64,000 bases of DNA from Bimuria novae-zelandiae CBS 107.79 (GCA_010015655.1 ML976664.1:1296166-1360165), one strand, 5' to 3'. Counted from the stretch's first letter, positions 1 to 12,499 are shown. Program-made: numbers and translations. Notes: generated from the sequence alone by a model not told the origin.

Positions 1-178
1 CACGTGTTCGCTTACAATCTTGGCTAAGGCGTCAGAACCTTGGCTAGCGCCGTTCCCCGCCATCCGTCTTCATCTACCTTGTGAGGCGTAGCCGTAACAT
101 CTAACGTACTTAAACATTTTATTTTACTACTATAGCTCGCTACTAGCTATTAATAAAGCTAGAAAATCTACTTTAGTA
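1..178. other. Left-edge sequence, no gene seen
   Basis: The first 110 bases or so are GC-balanced and without the TA-rich RIP look. The rest becomes TA-rich up to the insertion site of the next element. I see no reading frame or RNA gene. It may be the end of a repeat that continues outside the window, but nothing here identifies it. Confidence 0.4.
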
Positions 179-1806
179 GCACCACCCCCTGCACTAATTC
201 GTGGGACACTCCGCGCTGAGGTAAGCAGCACCGGCCATCAGTCTCAACACCACGATTTATTCAGCGCTGCGACCAGCCACATACATCAGAATAGAGCGTA
301 GATTTTAGTTTATATAGTAATTTGTATATGCATAAGAATCTTGTACAATTTTTTTGGTGATTTACCAGTGTTCTGAGCGAATAGCCTCACCGCCGTTGGT
401 CGCTAGTTGCTTGCACCGAGATGGCATCTTAGAAATTAACCTACGTATTTCTGTGAGCGTAATCATAGCCCATTCTTGTACGAGGATCTCCTTAAAATGC
501 TGCTTTGTACCATCCCATATAGTCTCGGGCGGCAGGGGACTGTTAAGACGTCTTTTTACGCGTTGTTTGAGGATAAGCCATACGCCTTCTTGTGGATTGA
601 GATCCGGCGACTGGCCTGGATGGAGTAGTGTACGGATCCAATTCACATCCTTGAGTTTTCTAGAGACGTTGTTGAAGGACTTTGTGGCATGAGATGGGTC
701 GTTATCCTCCTGTAGGAGCCACTCCCGCTGCTCTATTGTAGCACCTATACGAGCCTGTTGTACAGCGTCTATATACGACGGCAATATGTGCTCTGTGTAG
801 TACTCTTGAGTCATATGATGGCCGCCGACGTCTCCCTCAATAGCTGGAGGGCATTTAAGCTCCCACTCAGTAAGCCTTTCCTTATATTTCTGCTGGGTCT
901 CGTACTTATACTTGCGAGGCCTCTGCAGAGGCTTTGGCAGCGTTAACATGTCAACATCGTCGTTGTAAAAGCCGAGAGGGCCTTTGTAGTACCAATTTAC
1001 AGTGGCGTACATGTGTAACGTTAAAGGAGAGCTCTTCACGGGCTTCCGTACGCCTATATTATTCGTCTTAAGGCGCTTTCCCTCGTAGCGTAGGATGCTA
1101 GGCTTCTGAAAGTCCTCCTCTGGATTGAAATGAGCCTCGTCGGTCCAGTAAACGGCATCCCAGAAGCCAAAGATAGGCTGCCATTGATTGATGTAGCCGT
1201 AGCCTACGCGGAGATACTTATTGTCGAGTGATATCTCCTTCTTTGTGTAGGCTTGTTTATAGACGCCGGCATGGATCCTTGTACGGAGATTGTGCTCTAA
1301 GGCACGCTTTGTAAGTGGTATATTGTTCGTACGGATCTGTACGCCTAAGGGTTTGTCTCTGACGGGGTTTGTGGCGTCGTCCATCAAAGCTCTGAGCGTC
1401 GACTCATCTACACGCCATGGATGCCCAAGCTTTGTATGTTTTTCCTGGCTCTTACGCTTGCGTACGCGTCGACAGTCGTTGTATTTCTTAAACTCCTTCA
1501 TCCAGCGATAGCCTGTAGACTTTCCTATGCCATGCTGGGCACAGATATCGCGGAAAGGGGTAACATTGTTGTTATGCTGTATAGCCTCAAAAAATCGTGA
1601 ACGCTCCTCTGTATTAGGCTCTTTGAGGACGGCATCTTGTACAGGCGTACGAGGCCTTTCTAACGAGCTATCAATCGTCTTATTTGAACGTAATTTCATG
1701 GTGTTATGGACGTCGACGTCGACGTCGACGATGGCGAGATTTGGTGTTGAGTGCGGGGTGCTGACTCATTAGAAAGTGTCCCACGAATTAGTGCAGGGGG
1801 TGGTGG
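179..1806 (-). mobile_element. Tc1/mariner-type DNA transposon, complete and not RIPed
   Basis: Terminal inverted repeats of about 31 bp lie at 179-210 and 1,775-1,806. They match perfectly except for the outermost base and share the core CCCCCTGCACTAATTCGTGG. A TA dinucleotide flanks both ends (177-178 and 1,807-1,808), the target duplication of this superfamily. The single gene lies on the minus strand and is fully open. Both flanks are heavily RIPed while the element is not, so it probably inserted after RIP had acted on its surroundings. A (GTCGAC)n-like run sits just upstream of the start codon at about 1,708-1,731. Confidence 0.9.
362..1699 (-). CDS. Tc1/mariner (IS630-type) transposase
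   Basis: This is an uninterrupted 445-residue protein, expected to cut and rejoin the element at its inverted repeats. Residues about 44-75 look like the helix-turn-helix that binds the repeat. The DDE catalytic triad is visible: D187 in YWTDEAHF, D332 in LLQEDNDPSH and E371 in SPDLNPQEGVW. The spacing between the last two is 38 residues, longer than the 34 usual for Tc1. The ATG at 1,697-1,699 lies about 75 bp inside the right inverted repeat, and the stop lies about 150 bp from the left one. No stop codons or frameshifts interrupt it, unlike every other transposase in the window. Activity is inferred from intactness only. Confidence 0.9.
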   Translation of the reverse strand: MKLRSNKTIDSSLERPRTPVQDAVLKEPNTEERSRFFEAIQHNNNVTPFRDICAQHGIGKSTGYRWMKEFKKYNDCRRVRKRKSQEKHTKLGHPWRVDESTLRALMDDATNPVRDKPLGVQIRTNNIPLTKRALEHNLRTRIHAGVYKQAYTKKEISLDNKYLRVGYGYINQWQPIFGFWDAVYWTDEAHFNPEEDFQKPSILRYEGKRLKTNNIGVRKPVKSSPLTLHMYATVNWYYKGPLGFYNDDVDMLTLPKPLQRPRKYKYETQQKYKERLTEWELKCPPAIEGDVGGHHMTQEYYTEHILPSYIDAVQQARIGATIEQREWLLQEDNDPSHATKSFNNVSRKLKDVNWIRTLLHPGQSPDLNPQEGVWLILKQRVKRRLNSPLPPETIWDGTKQHFKEILVQEWAMITLTEIRRLISKMPSRCKQLATNGGEAIRSEHW

Positions 1807-2749
1807 TAGTTAATTTAGTAACTAAGCGTTACAGGGTTACTTTCTAATTAATAGATAATTTATAGAGCTTAAATAGATAGTCTTACGAGCTACGACGTAT
1901 TTTCTAATTATTTATAAATACTATATCTAATACTCTATAATATAGTAGCTTTTTATAGAGGTATATTAAGTTCTCCTGGTTTAATCTTAAAGCACGTAGG
2001 TCTAGTTATTTTATCTTAATTAAATAGCTCTAAATATGCTCTGCTGCTCGAACATAATTTTAGTTTAAATTTTAGAAACAAGTTATAAGAACTAAGTAAG
2101 TTTGTAAGATATTAAGACATGTATATATTACTAAATATCTTAAAAATCTAACTAGCTACTAAGAGTAGTTAATTTTTTAACTAACTAATTCCTTTATATT
2201 TATAGGTAGCTAATTACTAATTAAAGATACTATAAGATAGCTTCTCTAACCCTATCTTTATAGTTTATACTTAACTTTAACCTTATTTATAAATAAATCT
2301 TAACTAAGCTAGATTCTACTATTCTTTTAGTCTCGTATAATTTATATTCCTAAGAACTACCTAAGCTCTCCTAGTAAGCATAGCTTATATTAAATTTTTA
2401 AGTTATATTTAAACTACGCATATGCTACTAGGTTATTTAGGTATACTAGAATAATAATATTATCTACTTAAAAGAATACTATTAGGCTCTTACTTATAAA
2501 TAGATGAAGGACCTTTTTAATTAAATAAAGCCCTAGCTTAAGCATCGTATTCTTAAAATACTTATACTAGAGTAAAGGAGCGTTTTTAAGGCTATAAAGA
2601 GCTCTCCTTATTTTAAGTAGCTTACTAAGCTTATATATAAATCCTTCTAGTATATAGGCGTAAAGCAGTTAATTTAGTAATATATAAAAAAACGCGTTAA
2701 TAATATTATACTAATAGGCGCGCAGACTAAAAGCTACTACTAAAGTAAC

Positions 2750-2935
2750 TAGAAAGTAAAATACCTATGCTACTAGTGTAGCTGCGTACGTGTCTCCCTA
2801 GTCTTCCTGTAGGTCACCTCTAACTACTAGTCTCGCCTTGAACTTGTACAGATATCCATCCTCGTTAAACTTGTAGGTAAACACCTACATTAATGGTAGG
2901 ATCTTAGCCTGGGCGCTGGCTCTAGTCACTATAGT
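2750..2935 (-). pseudogene. Copia reverse transcriptase fragment (RIPed)
   Basis: The minus-strand translation contains YKFNEDGYLYKFKARLVVRG, the conserved N-terminal block of Copia reverse transcriptase, followed by a DTYAATL-like block. Stops occur where Trp or Gln codons are expected (TAG for TGG or CAG), as RIP produces. This piece is less mutated than the DNA on either side. Confidence 0.8.
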
Positions 2936-3699
2936 AGGCATGAGACAGCCCTTGCTATGGCAGCTCTGAAGCTTTATTAATGCTGCTTTCTAGAACTTAG
3001 CGCCAAACGGATGCTTCTAGAGCTGCTTCCATCGCTTTAGTGGTGGTAGGAGCTAATCTCGATGTAGACTTATCCTTAGTTAATTAGCTAGCATCCTAGT
3101 ATTAGCTAATTACTACATAGCTACTATAAATGTAGTGTAGTAAACGCGCGGCATCTTGCGGGTTCTAGCCTTAGTAATATTACTAGCATTAATTTAGCTA
3201 CTAATTTTATTACGTCTACTTATATTATTTAATTATTAATTTAGTAGCTTTTCCCCTTACTTTATATAGTACTAGCCCTTAGATAGGCTAATAACTATAT
3301 CTAGCTAGTCTTGCTTATCTTAGGTACGCGGCTCTAGAGTGTCTCTTAGCGTAAGTATACTACTTGCTACTAGATGCTTAGCTCTATTTAGCTTACGCGT
3401 TTACTACTACTTAAGCTCTTACTTAAGCTATTACTTAAGCTACTAGTCTAGGTTATCCTTATTTAGTATTACTTTACGTAATTAAGTAACTGCTTAACTA
3501 ATTCCTTAATTATTCTTAAGTTATTACTTAAGCTTTAAATTATTAAGTTTATACTTTTTTTAATATCTAGGGTTATAGCTACTTATTATAAGATCTGCTT
3601 ATTAGGATAGTCTTAATTATCTTTATATAATTCTAATAGTACGAGAATAATATCTCTAGTCCTAATTATCCTGCCTAACGCTAGCATCTAGATGCAATC

Positions 3700-4330
3700 G
3701 ATATTTATAAAATTGTATCCTACTAGGCGTCTAATTAGCGCTCGAGACTGTAGCTTCTCTCCGCGCGGTATATGCTAATCTAAGATATAGGCTTAAGCTC
3801 TTATAATGCTAAGATAAGTAATTAATAATTTAATACTTTAAACTATCTTATATAGCGTATGCTAGCCTAGAGCTTTAGTAGGTATAAAATTAAGTAGATA
3901 TACTATAGAAATAGTATACTTATTAGATAATTTTATTAGCAAGCCTGCGTTAATTTTAATTACTTAGTCTTATATAATTATTATATGTTTAGCCTTCTTA
4001 ATCTGTCCGTTCTGCTCCTTTATATACTTAGCTTAAAATTCTACTATAATTCCTAGATTCTTAAAGATCTCTAGTAGCTCTAAGTACCTACGCTTGCTAT
4101 TAAGCCTTACGACTATAATCTATATATTAAATTAAGTTTTAAACTTAACTAGTAGTCTCTATATAAGGCGTTGTAGTATAGCTAAATTTTTATTTAGTAG
4201 AGAGCACGCCTCGTGCTACCTGCTATTCTAATATATAGTATAAAATAGCTACATGTCTCTATTATAGCATCGCTCGCTACGCTTGCGGAGTTGTATTCGA
4301 TCTATCCCTAGTTAATAGAATAGACGCTAT
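3700..4330 (-). pseudogene. Copia integrase fragment (RIPed)
   Basis: Minus-strand translation gives a stop-interrupted integrase core. It has a YIKEQNGQIKKAKHI-like segment, which is the conserved block around the catalytic Glu in Copia integrases, followed by KINAGLLIKLSNKY. It lies between the gag and reverse transcriptase pieces in the expected order. Confidence 0.65.
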
Positions 4331-5811
4331 ACTAGTTCTTAAGGAGCTCTTTTACTTACTAGCTTATAAAGCTTTACCTAAATATAGACCTTATACTTTA
4401 ATTATTTTAGAGCACTATTATTACCTTACAACTACTACTTATTTTAATACTACTATTATAGTTACTTAATTAATTTTAGCCTATTAATATATTTTAGTAG
4501 ATAAGTAATTACCTTTTTACTACTATAGCTAAATATCCTATAAGCTTTAAATAGGATAAGCTCTAGAGGTTTTTAAGCTGCGTACGACGGCCTAGGCCTA
4601 TACTACGCGGTATAGACTAATAGTAGTAGCTAATTACTCTCCTTTATATTTATTAACTAGTAGCTAGTAGTGCGTTTTAGCTTATAGATAATATTTAATA
4701 GCTCTTTCTAATAGAGATAATTTCTACCTAAGTTAAAATAGATTCCTACTATACTATAACGCGATAGACTAACAATGCTCGTAAATAGCTCTAGGATATA
4801 TACTATGTATAATAGCAGGATTATATTAATTCTAGTAGGTATCTATACCTGCAGCTTAACTTCTCCCTATTTTTAAATTAGTAGTAGCTAACCTCTTGCG
4901 TGCACGTAGTCATCTAGCCTAAGTAAAGTAGCTATTTTCTAATTATATAACTTGCTATTAGCTACGTGCGTATTTAAGCTAGAATTAATAATCTATCTAT
5001 TAAGTAACAACGGGTCCTTTTGCTATTTAGCCTGTTCAGTCTATACAGCTCCTAGCTATAGGGCTACTATTATAGTAAGACCTATTAGCTAACGCCTGTT
5101 ATTTTACTTTTTAACTATATCTAACGTGGTCCCTATAGCTATAATAGTTACTTCTATAGACTCTAGCTTCTTCTCTATATTATAAAGCGCTCTAGCTCTA
5201 GGTATTCTTTAAGTTTAAAGCTCTTAAAACTTCTATTTAATATTATAAGCAAGCTGCTAGTCTTGTAGTTATAAAGCTTAGTTTATATATAAATATTGCT
5301 TAAACTTATCGTTCTCTCTATAAATATAGATAATTAATTTACTATATTATAACTTTTAATTACTAGCTACTAGTGCTGACTGCTAGGTAGTAGTTAACTA
5401 ATCTCTTTAAAATATTTAAAATAGTTATATAATGCTAAGCGTTGCGAATATCTCTAGTCTTAACGTAATAGGCCTAGTGCGACAATAGTACAACGTATAC
5501 TAAGCTACTAGGTTTAAGATACTTATATATTATCTATTATTTACTTTAGCCTTAGTAAGTTACAAAAGCTTATTTACTAACTAGCTATTATCTAAATTTT
5601 TAACTACTAAAATAAAGTCCTTCTAGGCTTAATTCCCTTATACTTTAAGTATATAAGCCTAGCTTATAACGCGCGTTGTTTTAAGCTAGTTTTTAAATTA
5701 AGTATTAAAATTCCCCTTTCTTAGCTATATCTTTAGGCCCTAGTATTAAGCTTAAAGCTATAGGCTACGTTTAGCTTTACTTAGGCAAAGGTGCTTTTTA
5801 AGGGTCCGTAG

Positions 5812-6102
5812 TCAATCGTGCGCGCTCGTACAGTCTTCTATTAAGTGGATGTGTCGAGCTGTAATCGTCCTAGATATCTCCTGCGTGAACTCCCTAAGCG
5901 CCTTCTCTTTCTGCAGCCACCGTGCCTTAGTGCGACTGTACGTCCTGTACCATGCTTCGTACCTTGCCAGCTCTTGATTAGTTAGGTCCATGATATCCAC
6001 TTCAGCATTGCTCTCTGTGGTATGGAAATCCCTATATTGCTTTTCGATCGGCTTCTCAGTATCTAGTCTGGCAACTAGATCCTCACTGGTATCTAGATCC
6101 AC
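5812..6102 (-). pseudogene. Copia gag fragment
   Basis: A 96-codon open stretch encodes WYRTYSRTKARWLQKEKALR followed by EFTQEISRTITARHIHLI, a pattern typical of fungal Copia gag N-terminal regions. The frame continues upstream with stops to about 6,200 (DRLEH...WKYVDLDT), so the ATG at 6,102 is not the true start. No function is expected. Confidence 0.65.
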
Positions 6103-6249
6103 GTATTTCCAGAGTTAGTTCCTGTCTACACTATCCTTCTGTAAGAACAGCCACTACGTCTAGTGCTCTAGCCTGTCTAATATAATCGTGACCTTAGTAA
6201 TAAGCAAATCTAATTCTACTATCGTATAGCTATTACAGTGCTACACTAC

Positions 6250-7233
6250 TTTACATACTATATCGCGTTAATCTATTAAGGTCCTTACTAAGACTAGGAC
6301 TAAGCTCTATAGATACCTAGCTAGTCTAGCGACATTAAAGTAACTATAAAGGGTCTTAAGAAACAAGATATAACTAACTAGAACTTATAAAAATAAGGCC
6401 TAGTCTAACTATAGTAAACACAGCGATTAATAAAAGCTTCTAGGCTTATAACTATTAGAGTAGATAGGCTTTAATAAGGAGAGGAAAACTGCGTTAATTA
6501 TAAAGTAATAAGAAAATAATAACTATATACTCCTAGACCTGCTAAGGAGCTAACCATGAATGTCCTAGCCGTAATATTAAATAAATACTATAGTATACGG
6601 ACTAGCCACGCACGTACATTATTAAATAGAAAGATTACTTATATAGTAAGAATACCTAGGAACTAGAAGACTACTTATAAAACTATTAAGAAAAATTATA
6701 ATAATACTAGCATACTACTACGTAGTAGAAGAGGAAGGCTTTAACTAGATTATAAACTAGTTAATTACCTCCGCACCTAGACTAGTATTAGGATTATTTA
6801 ATACTACTACCTACGTAAGCTTCTTACAAGCCTCTAAGGCCTCTAATTTATCTATTATAGATATACTATAATTAAATAACTCTTATTCTTTTTAACATAA
6901 TTTTTTATACTAATTAGGTAACCGTGCTATCTTCTCTCGTGCTAGACAAGCACGCAAGAGCGCTACATAAGCAAGCTCTTTTTCTACCTAAAGTTTTACC
7001 TCCTTCTTAGCCTCTAATTTCTCTAATCTCTCTAACTTAGCATCTATTTTTAAATAATCTAGTAAAGAAATCTCCTCTAGCTTACACTTTTAATAACTAT
7101 ACTATATATAATTTATGCACTTTAAATACAGTAATAATAAATAATAGGGTAATTATTTTTTTAGCGTAGTACGAATACGCACCTATAATAAATACTTAGT
7201 TTTACTTTAAATAATTAGCTTATAAATAATAGT
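6250..7233. other. TA-rich RIPed relic, unassigned
   Basis: The stretch has the TA-rich, stop-dense look of RIPed transposon DNA. On the minus strand around 6,900-7,090 a Lys/Glu/Leu-rich segment (KLERLEKLEAKKE) suggests a coiled coil of a lost transposon protein, but I could not name the family. No intact gene or LTR pair was found. Confidence 0.4.
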
Positions 7234-7238
7234 ATTAG

Positions 7239-7438
7239 TGTCGGTATACACATATCCCATCGCCTGAGGCTGCTTAATGCTGCCCAACGTACCGCGTCGA
7301 TCCTACTTTGGTCCAACTCGCACCGAGCCCATGTATACCTTCGTAGCACCCACGTTTATAGATAGAATATACTAATAGTAATATATAAGATATTTGTTAC
7401 TATTATTACCTATATAATTATACAGAAGCCTACTAACA
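7239..7438 (+). repeat. 5' LTR of the old Copia element
   Basis: 200 bp, TGT...ACA. Its core around CGATCCTACTTTGGTCCAAC is shared with the partner LTR. It is preceded by the target duplication ATTAG at 7,234-7,238. Differences from the partner are mostly transitions, as RIP would give. Confidence 0.9.
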
Positions 7439-8479
7439 CTAATTAGTAATTACATAGTAGTTATAAATAGTTAGGTCAAAAGAAATAAATTCTATAATCT
7501 TACGCATTTCTTAGTTCTCTATATTAGTAATAGAGTTATCTATACTAAGTTTATTGTTAGCTATATTAGGCGTCTTATTTAGCTTAAGACTAACTATTCT
7601 AGTCGTATTAGAGCGTTTTAAGATATAGTCTATATATACACTAACCCCTATTTAGTTATACTTAACCTATATATAATTTAAGACTACTAATAAGTCCCTA
7701 GTAAATATAGCTAGCACGACACGCGTTAATAATAATAAATAATAAAAGAAATAACTAGTAGTAATAAAGGCTATACGCTTATATAAGAGGAGTTACTAGA
7801 AACTACTAATTTAAAGGTAAGAGAGTAGCGTTATATTAGTCTAAAAATCTAGTATAATAAGATTAAGGCCCTAAATAATAAGGTAGATATAACTATAGTA
7901 ATAACGTATATTGCGCGTGTGATCGCGGACTATACAGATTAGTCTATAGTAGATATAGAGCTCTTTAGTAAGTTCTATTAGGACTTTAAAGAATAAACTA
8001 AAGCCATGTTCCGGCGTGCGCATATAGTATACACTAAGGAACTAACGTAGATCCTCTACTTTAAGGGCGTGTATACTAGTTATGTTAACATATTACTAAG
8101 TAAAGCTATAGCTAAATTACTATATATAGAGAATTACCTAAAGTAGCTAGATAATTAGTTTTAATCTACTACTTTTAACAAGTAGTTAGCCGTGTATATG
8201 CTATAAGAGCGGATAATACTAAAATAATATACTATAGGATTAGTATAACCCACGAACGTAAGAATAGCAGGTTAGATCTAGAGCCAAATCTCTATAAGGG
8301 CAGGAGACCAGGACGTAGAGGATTAAAGAACCTACGCTTAAAATAAGACACGTATCTAGAATTAAGCTTATTAATAATTAAATTAAGGATAATAGCTTAT
8401 AAAACTACTTATAAAAGTAATTAAATAAATACTACAGGCAGACTAGTAATAGCAAAGTTAATAACCCCCTTTTTTATAT

Positions 8480-9036
8480 AATAACTTTAATAGATTCCGC
8501 GAATACACACTAGTATACCTATAATATCTAAAGGGATAAAGCGTCCCTCTAATTATACCCTTAAGTAATATAGACCCGTATAGGGTAATTCCCCTAATTA
8601 AGTTTAGTAACGAGAAACTAAATCTAAAGATAATTAATATCTTTACTAAGATATAGGACTATAAGAAGAAGTATATAGGGAAGCTAAAGATCTTTTGTAG
8701 TATCTACTATTACGTAGATATTTAACTAGACTAATTCTATATAGTCTTTTTACGGATCCTAAAAGGCCGTGCACAGGAGTATTGCTTTTACTTTATTAAT
8801 TAGTAGATAGATATATTCCTAACTATATATATAAAACTTAAGATCTAATTTAATATAAATATTAATTATAGCTACTACTACGCGTACTAGACGACGATAT
8901 CTTTTATTAAAGTCTATAAAGAGAACTCTAATAAGACACCTTATAAGGTCCTTGATATTATGCTAGATAAGCTCTAGTTATATTAAAGGACTCTTAGCTA
9001 GTAGTATATAAGAAAATGTACGTTTTAGATAACTAT
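8480..9036 (+). pseudogene. Copia gag, part 1 (RIPed)
   Basis: Stop-interrupted plus-strand frames end with KVLDIMLDKL and LYQRTLS-like segments, resembling the C-terminal half of fungal Copia gag. The reading resumes at 16,096 beyond the Gypsy insertion. From 7,439 to 8,480 the DNA is equally RIPed and gag-like but was not resolved. Confidence 0.5.
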
Positions 9037-9305
9037 TGTGAGGACGGGCACAGGCTCCTGCATTAAGAGAGTAGATGAGGTAGGTTAGCTCTATTTCAGC
9101 TACACTAAGATAAGGAGACTGTAGGTACACAGGCCTGCGGCGCTTTTATGCGCTGCCACTCGGCACGGAACATCTATCTATCCAAGATAGCTACACTGGG
9201 TGCGTGGGCAGCTGCGCCCAGGCGTAAGGCAGCTATACCTAGGTGTGAGGCAGTCGCGCCTCTTACGCGAGGTTATGTGTCCTGCTAGCATGCTAGGCTA
9301 TTACA
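9037..9305 (-). repeat. 3' LTR of the nested Gypsy element
   Basis: 269 bp, TGTGAGGACGGGCACAGG...TTACA. It is nearly identical to the copy at 15,822, and the differences are mainly G/A and C/T. It contains a short internal direct repeat (AGGCGT-AAGGCAGCT type units). Confidence 0.9.
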
Positions 9306-10299
9306 TTACCCCCCTCTAAGGTAGGCGTAGTCCTCTAAGTCCGTTGTATTACCTCCTTCGTGTCTTGTCTTATGCTAGTATAACTGTAGCTTTATTATCT
9401 TCCTCTATTATCTCTAGATAGGTGCTGGCCTTATACGCTCGCAGCTAGATGTCTAGTTATAGTAGTGGCCCTGCTTTGTCTAAGTATGCGTTATAATACT
9501 CCTTTACCTTATGTAGTGCCCTAATAAAGCCTCGGGCGTTGTACTAGGTAGGGTCAGGATTATAGGCAGTCTAGGAGACTTTATATTATAAACGTCCTTA
9601 GTAGATGTAGCTATTAAGGATCTCCTTTACTTACTATTCTAGGTTGCTATTAACCTTTATTAGCTCCTCTTCTAGCTCTATCTAACCTAGCAGTGTGTCT
9701 ATAGCGGCTTTCCGTAGGCGGTCTGCATAGAAGACATTATGCATGTGCATATACGGCGGAAGCTTAACTTAATAGGAGTATCCTTTTATAGTAATAATTA
9801 GGTAGGGCCTGTATATCTGCTAGTTAAGCTTCTAACTAGGCTAGTTAGTTATAAAGCCTTTCGGCGTGATATAGACTTAATTGCCTACTCTAAAATCTAG
9901 CTTACGTTACTTTTTATTTACTTAACGTGCTTATTGCTCCTAGGCATAAATAATCCCTCTCTAAGCTATCTCTATAGCCTACTTTACAGCGTTGTATTAA
10001 ACCTTTACGTAGTTCTGCGCTTCCTCTCGGGACATCTACTCACGGGCTATGGGCAAGGTCTTTATCCGCTCTTCCTAGTCCTAGTAGTGTGTAGGCTAAT
10101 GTCCGAACTCGATCTCGTATGGCGAGAGGCCTGTAGTCTCATGAGGCAGTATAGCCTGAGCCCAGTCCATGCAGGGCAGTAGGTCAGACTAGTTATCTTA
10201 GTAGTAGTTAATAAATAGGCGAAGGCGCTAGTTAAGGTACTAGTTTATAATTTCTATATTACTATTAGTTTAAGGATAATAAGCTATTAAGAGCTTTTA

Positions 10300-10560
10300 C
10301 TTAACGCCCACAAGTTAGCATAGCTTATTTATAAATGCTGAGATAAACTACGGGCCTCGATTAGAGACGATAGACTTGGGTGGGCCGTACACGCGCCAGA
10401 TATAGCGATAGTACATATCTATAGCCTGTTCCGCCGTGGTTATCTTATAGCAGGGCAGTGAGAAGCAGCGCTTGCTTAGGTAGTTAACCATAATAAAGGC
10501 GTTATTGTACCCTTTCTTATCGGGTGGGAATAACTTAAAGTCTATTAAAACGTCCTGTTA
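10300..10560 (-). pseudogene. Gypsy integrase core (RIPed)
   Basis: The minus-strand frame is almost open. It reads DFKLFPPDKKGYNNAFIMVN, then IWRVYGPPKSIVSNRGP and FISAF, the conserved integrase core of fungal Gypsy elements. The first catalytic Asp is visible in this block. The second position reads Asn (VSNRGP, normally VSDRGP), a G-to-A change. Confidence 0.8.
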
Positions 10561-11472
10561 TGCTTACTCTAGTATTAGTAGTAGCTTAAGTAGTCCTAGA
10601 GTGCAATTGTAAGGCGTATAACTCTATTAATAAGCCTTACAGGCGGCGATATAGGTGTCTACGTCCTTTACTAGATTTGGCTAGTAGTACTAATCTCTAA
10701 GTAGCTTCGCTGTCTTCCTTTTTCCTAGGTAAGTAGTAAGCTACGTAGTATAGGCGGCTTAGATTAAGTAGGTGCGTAGGAAGTTAACTGCTAAGACAAC
10801 TAGCTAATCTTTATATAGGAGTAAATCTTAATTATTTAGCTTCTATAGTCCTTAGTTATTAGATAGAGCTTTTTCCCGCAGCTTTTGTAGGCTATCGTGA
10901 TTCTAGTTTACTTTAATTACCTAATTAATAAGGGCATAAGGATCCTCTGTAAAGGGAGAGGCTAGAAAGGTGTTTATTACAGTAATCTTAAGCTCTTAGC
11001 CCTGTAATTCTTAAGTAGCTAGGTTAGTAAGTTAGGTTGTGGCTTCTTGCACTATATTAACGTCTAGCTACTTAGCCTATAAGAAGACCCTTATGCAAGC
11101 TACCTTATCCTTTTCCTTCTAAGTCTATAGTTCCTCCTACTTGCGTGATAGCGCGTTAGCCACTACGTTAGTAGTGCCTAGTTAGTAGGTAAGCTTTAGG
11201 TTAAAATTAGCCACTATTATAGCCTAGCGCATCTATCAAGGAGTAAGCTTACGCTTAGTAAAGAAGTACTCTAGCGCTTAATAGTTAGTAATAGCGCTAA
11301 AGGGCTTAGTTGTCTATAGACTAATAAGCTAAGATCTCTATTCTTTAAGGCTATAGATCACGGCTAGTATCTCTTTATCGTGTATATCGTAGTTCATCTG
11401 CGGGTCGCTTATTGTCTTAGAATAGAAGGCTATAGGTCGCCAGAGTCCGTCGTCCTGCAGCTAAGAGAGTAC

Positions 11473-11880
11473 TGTTAGGATCTGAACATGTATGGGACGC
11501 GGAGGACCAACGGGCCTTCAGTGGAGGTGACACCCAGCAACCGAGGTCACGTGATGTACCATCCAGCCAAGACAACACTAGCCATGGATGGCGACACCAG
11601 CCATGGATGGTAACAAGACCTTGGATGGTACAGAAATCCTTATGTATATAAACCCACACGAATACCCTTATGGCATTCGTGTTTAACTTGTTTATTAATC
11701 TATCGTTTGGATCTGACTAAGCAACCTTGTTAATTTAATTGTGCTGTACACACCTTTAATACTAACGCCCTAGTGATAAGCGCAGGCTATCACTACGACC
11801 CTCTCCTGTCCTACCAGTATTCCTGCCCGAGAACCAACCTTAGCCCCTTAGGGATTAGCTATCTCTTTGGGACCTTAACA
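11473..11880. repeat. Solo LTR with target duplication, little RIP
   Basis: A 408-bp unit begins TGTTAGGATC and ends CCTTAACA. It is flanked by AGTAC on both sides (11,468-11,472 and 11,881-11,885). There is a TATA-like TATGTATATAAA inside and a pair of CCATGGATGG direct repeats. No internal coding or partner LTR is present, so it is a solo LTR. It keeps CpA and CpG sites that its Gypsy host has lost, so it inserted late or its recombination to a solo LTR was late. The 3' end resembles the relic at 28,994-29,282. Confidence 0.85.
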
Positions 11881-12499
11881 AGTACGCTAGCAATAACACT
11901 ATCGCTCGCGTTTGTTTCCATGCGTGTGACGCGATAGGGAGAGTAGTAAGCAAGTACGTTGTCTAATAGCATAAGGTCTTTAACTTACTAAAAGGCTGCA
12001 AGCTCTTGCTCTTTAAAGGCATGCTAGGCGCCCTTCTTAAGGAGCTTTATAAGCGGTCTAACAATGCGTCTATAGTCCTTAAGGAAGGTTTAGTAGAAGT
12101 TATAGAAGCCTAAAAATAACTATATGCTTTTAACTAATATAGGCATAGACTAGTCCTGCATAGCAGCGATCTTCTCTAGGTCCTTCTAAATACCTTAAGT
12201 ACTAATAATAAGGCTAAGGAACTTTATCCTAGTCACTACAAACTCGCTCTTCTTAATATCTACTTGCAAACCAGCGTCGCGGAGTCGTTTAAGCACCTGC
12301 GCAACATGCTCCTTATAGTGTAGTAGATCCTCTAAGTAGATAAGGATATTATCCAGATATGCTGTGCAAAAGTCGTTAAGTAGGCCATGTAGTACCCTAT
12401 TAATATATCGCTAGAAGGTGGCAAGTCTATTACAAAGACTAAATAGGAGTACACGATACTTATAGTTACTATAGCGTATATAAAACGTGGTTAGGTCCT

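Larger units (their letters stand above)
2000..6250 (-). mobile_element. RIPed Ty1/Copia retrotransposon relic
   Basis: Read on the minus strand, the order is gag (about 6,200 to 5,800), integrase (about 4,330 to 3,700) and reverse transcriptase (about 2,935 to 2,750), which is the Copia order. The frames are riddled with TAG/TAA where CAG/CAA would be expected. I could not find LTRs, so both limits are approximate. The 200-bp LTR at 7,239 does not belong to this element, because it pairs with the copy at 28,576. Confidence 0.75.

Noticed and set aside
7239..7438. This LTR as the 5' LTR of the minus-strand Copia at 2.0-6.2 kb
   Set aside because: Its partner and matching target duplication are at 28,576-28,780, and no copy was found left of 2.7 kb.
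9934..10182. 82-codon frame on the plus strand
   Set aside because: It is antisense to the Gypsy pol relic, which reads on the minus strand.
11417..11659. 80-codon frame on the minus strand
   Set aside because: It spans the left edge of the solo LTR and its target duplication, so it is not a gene.
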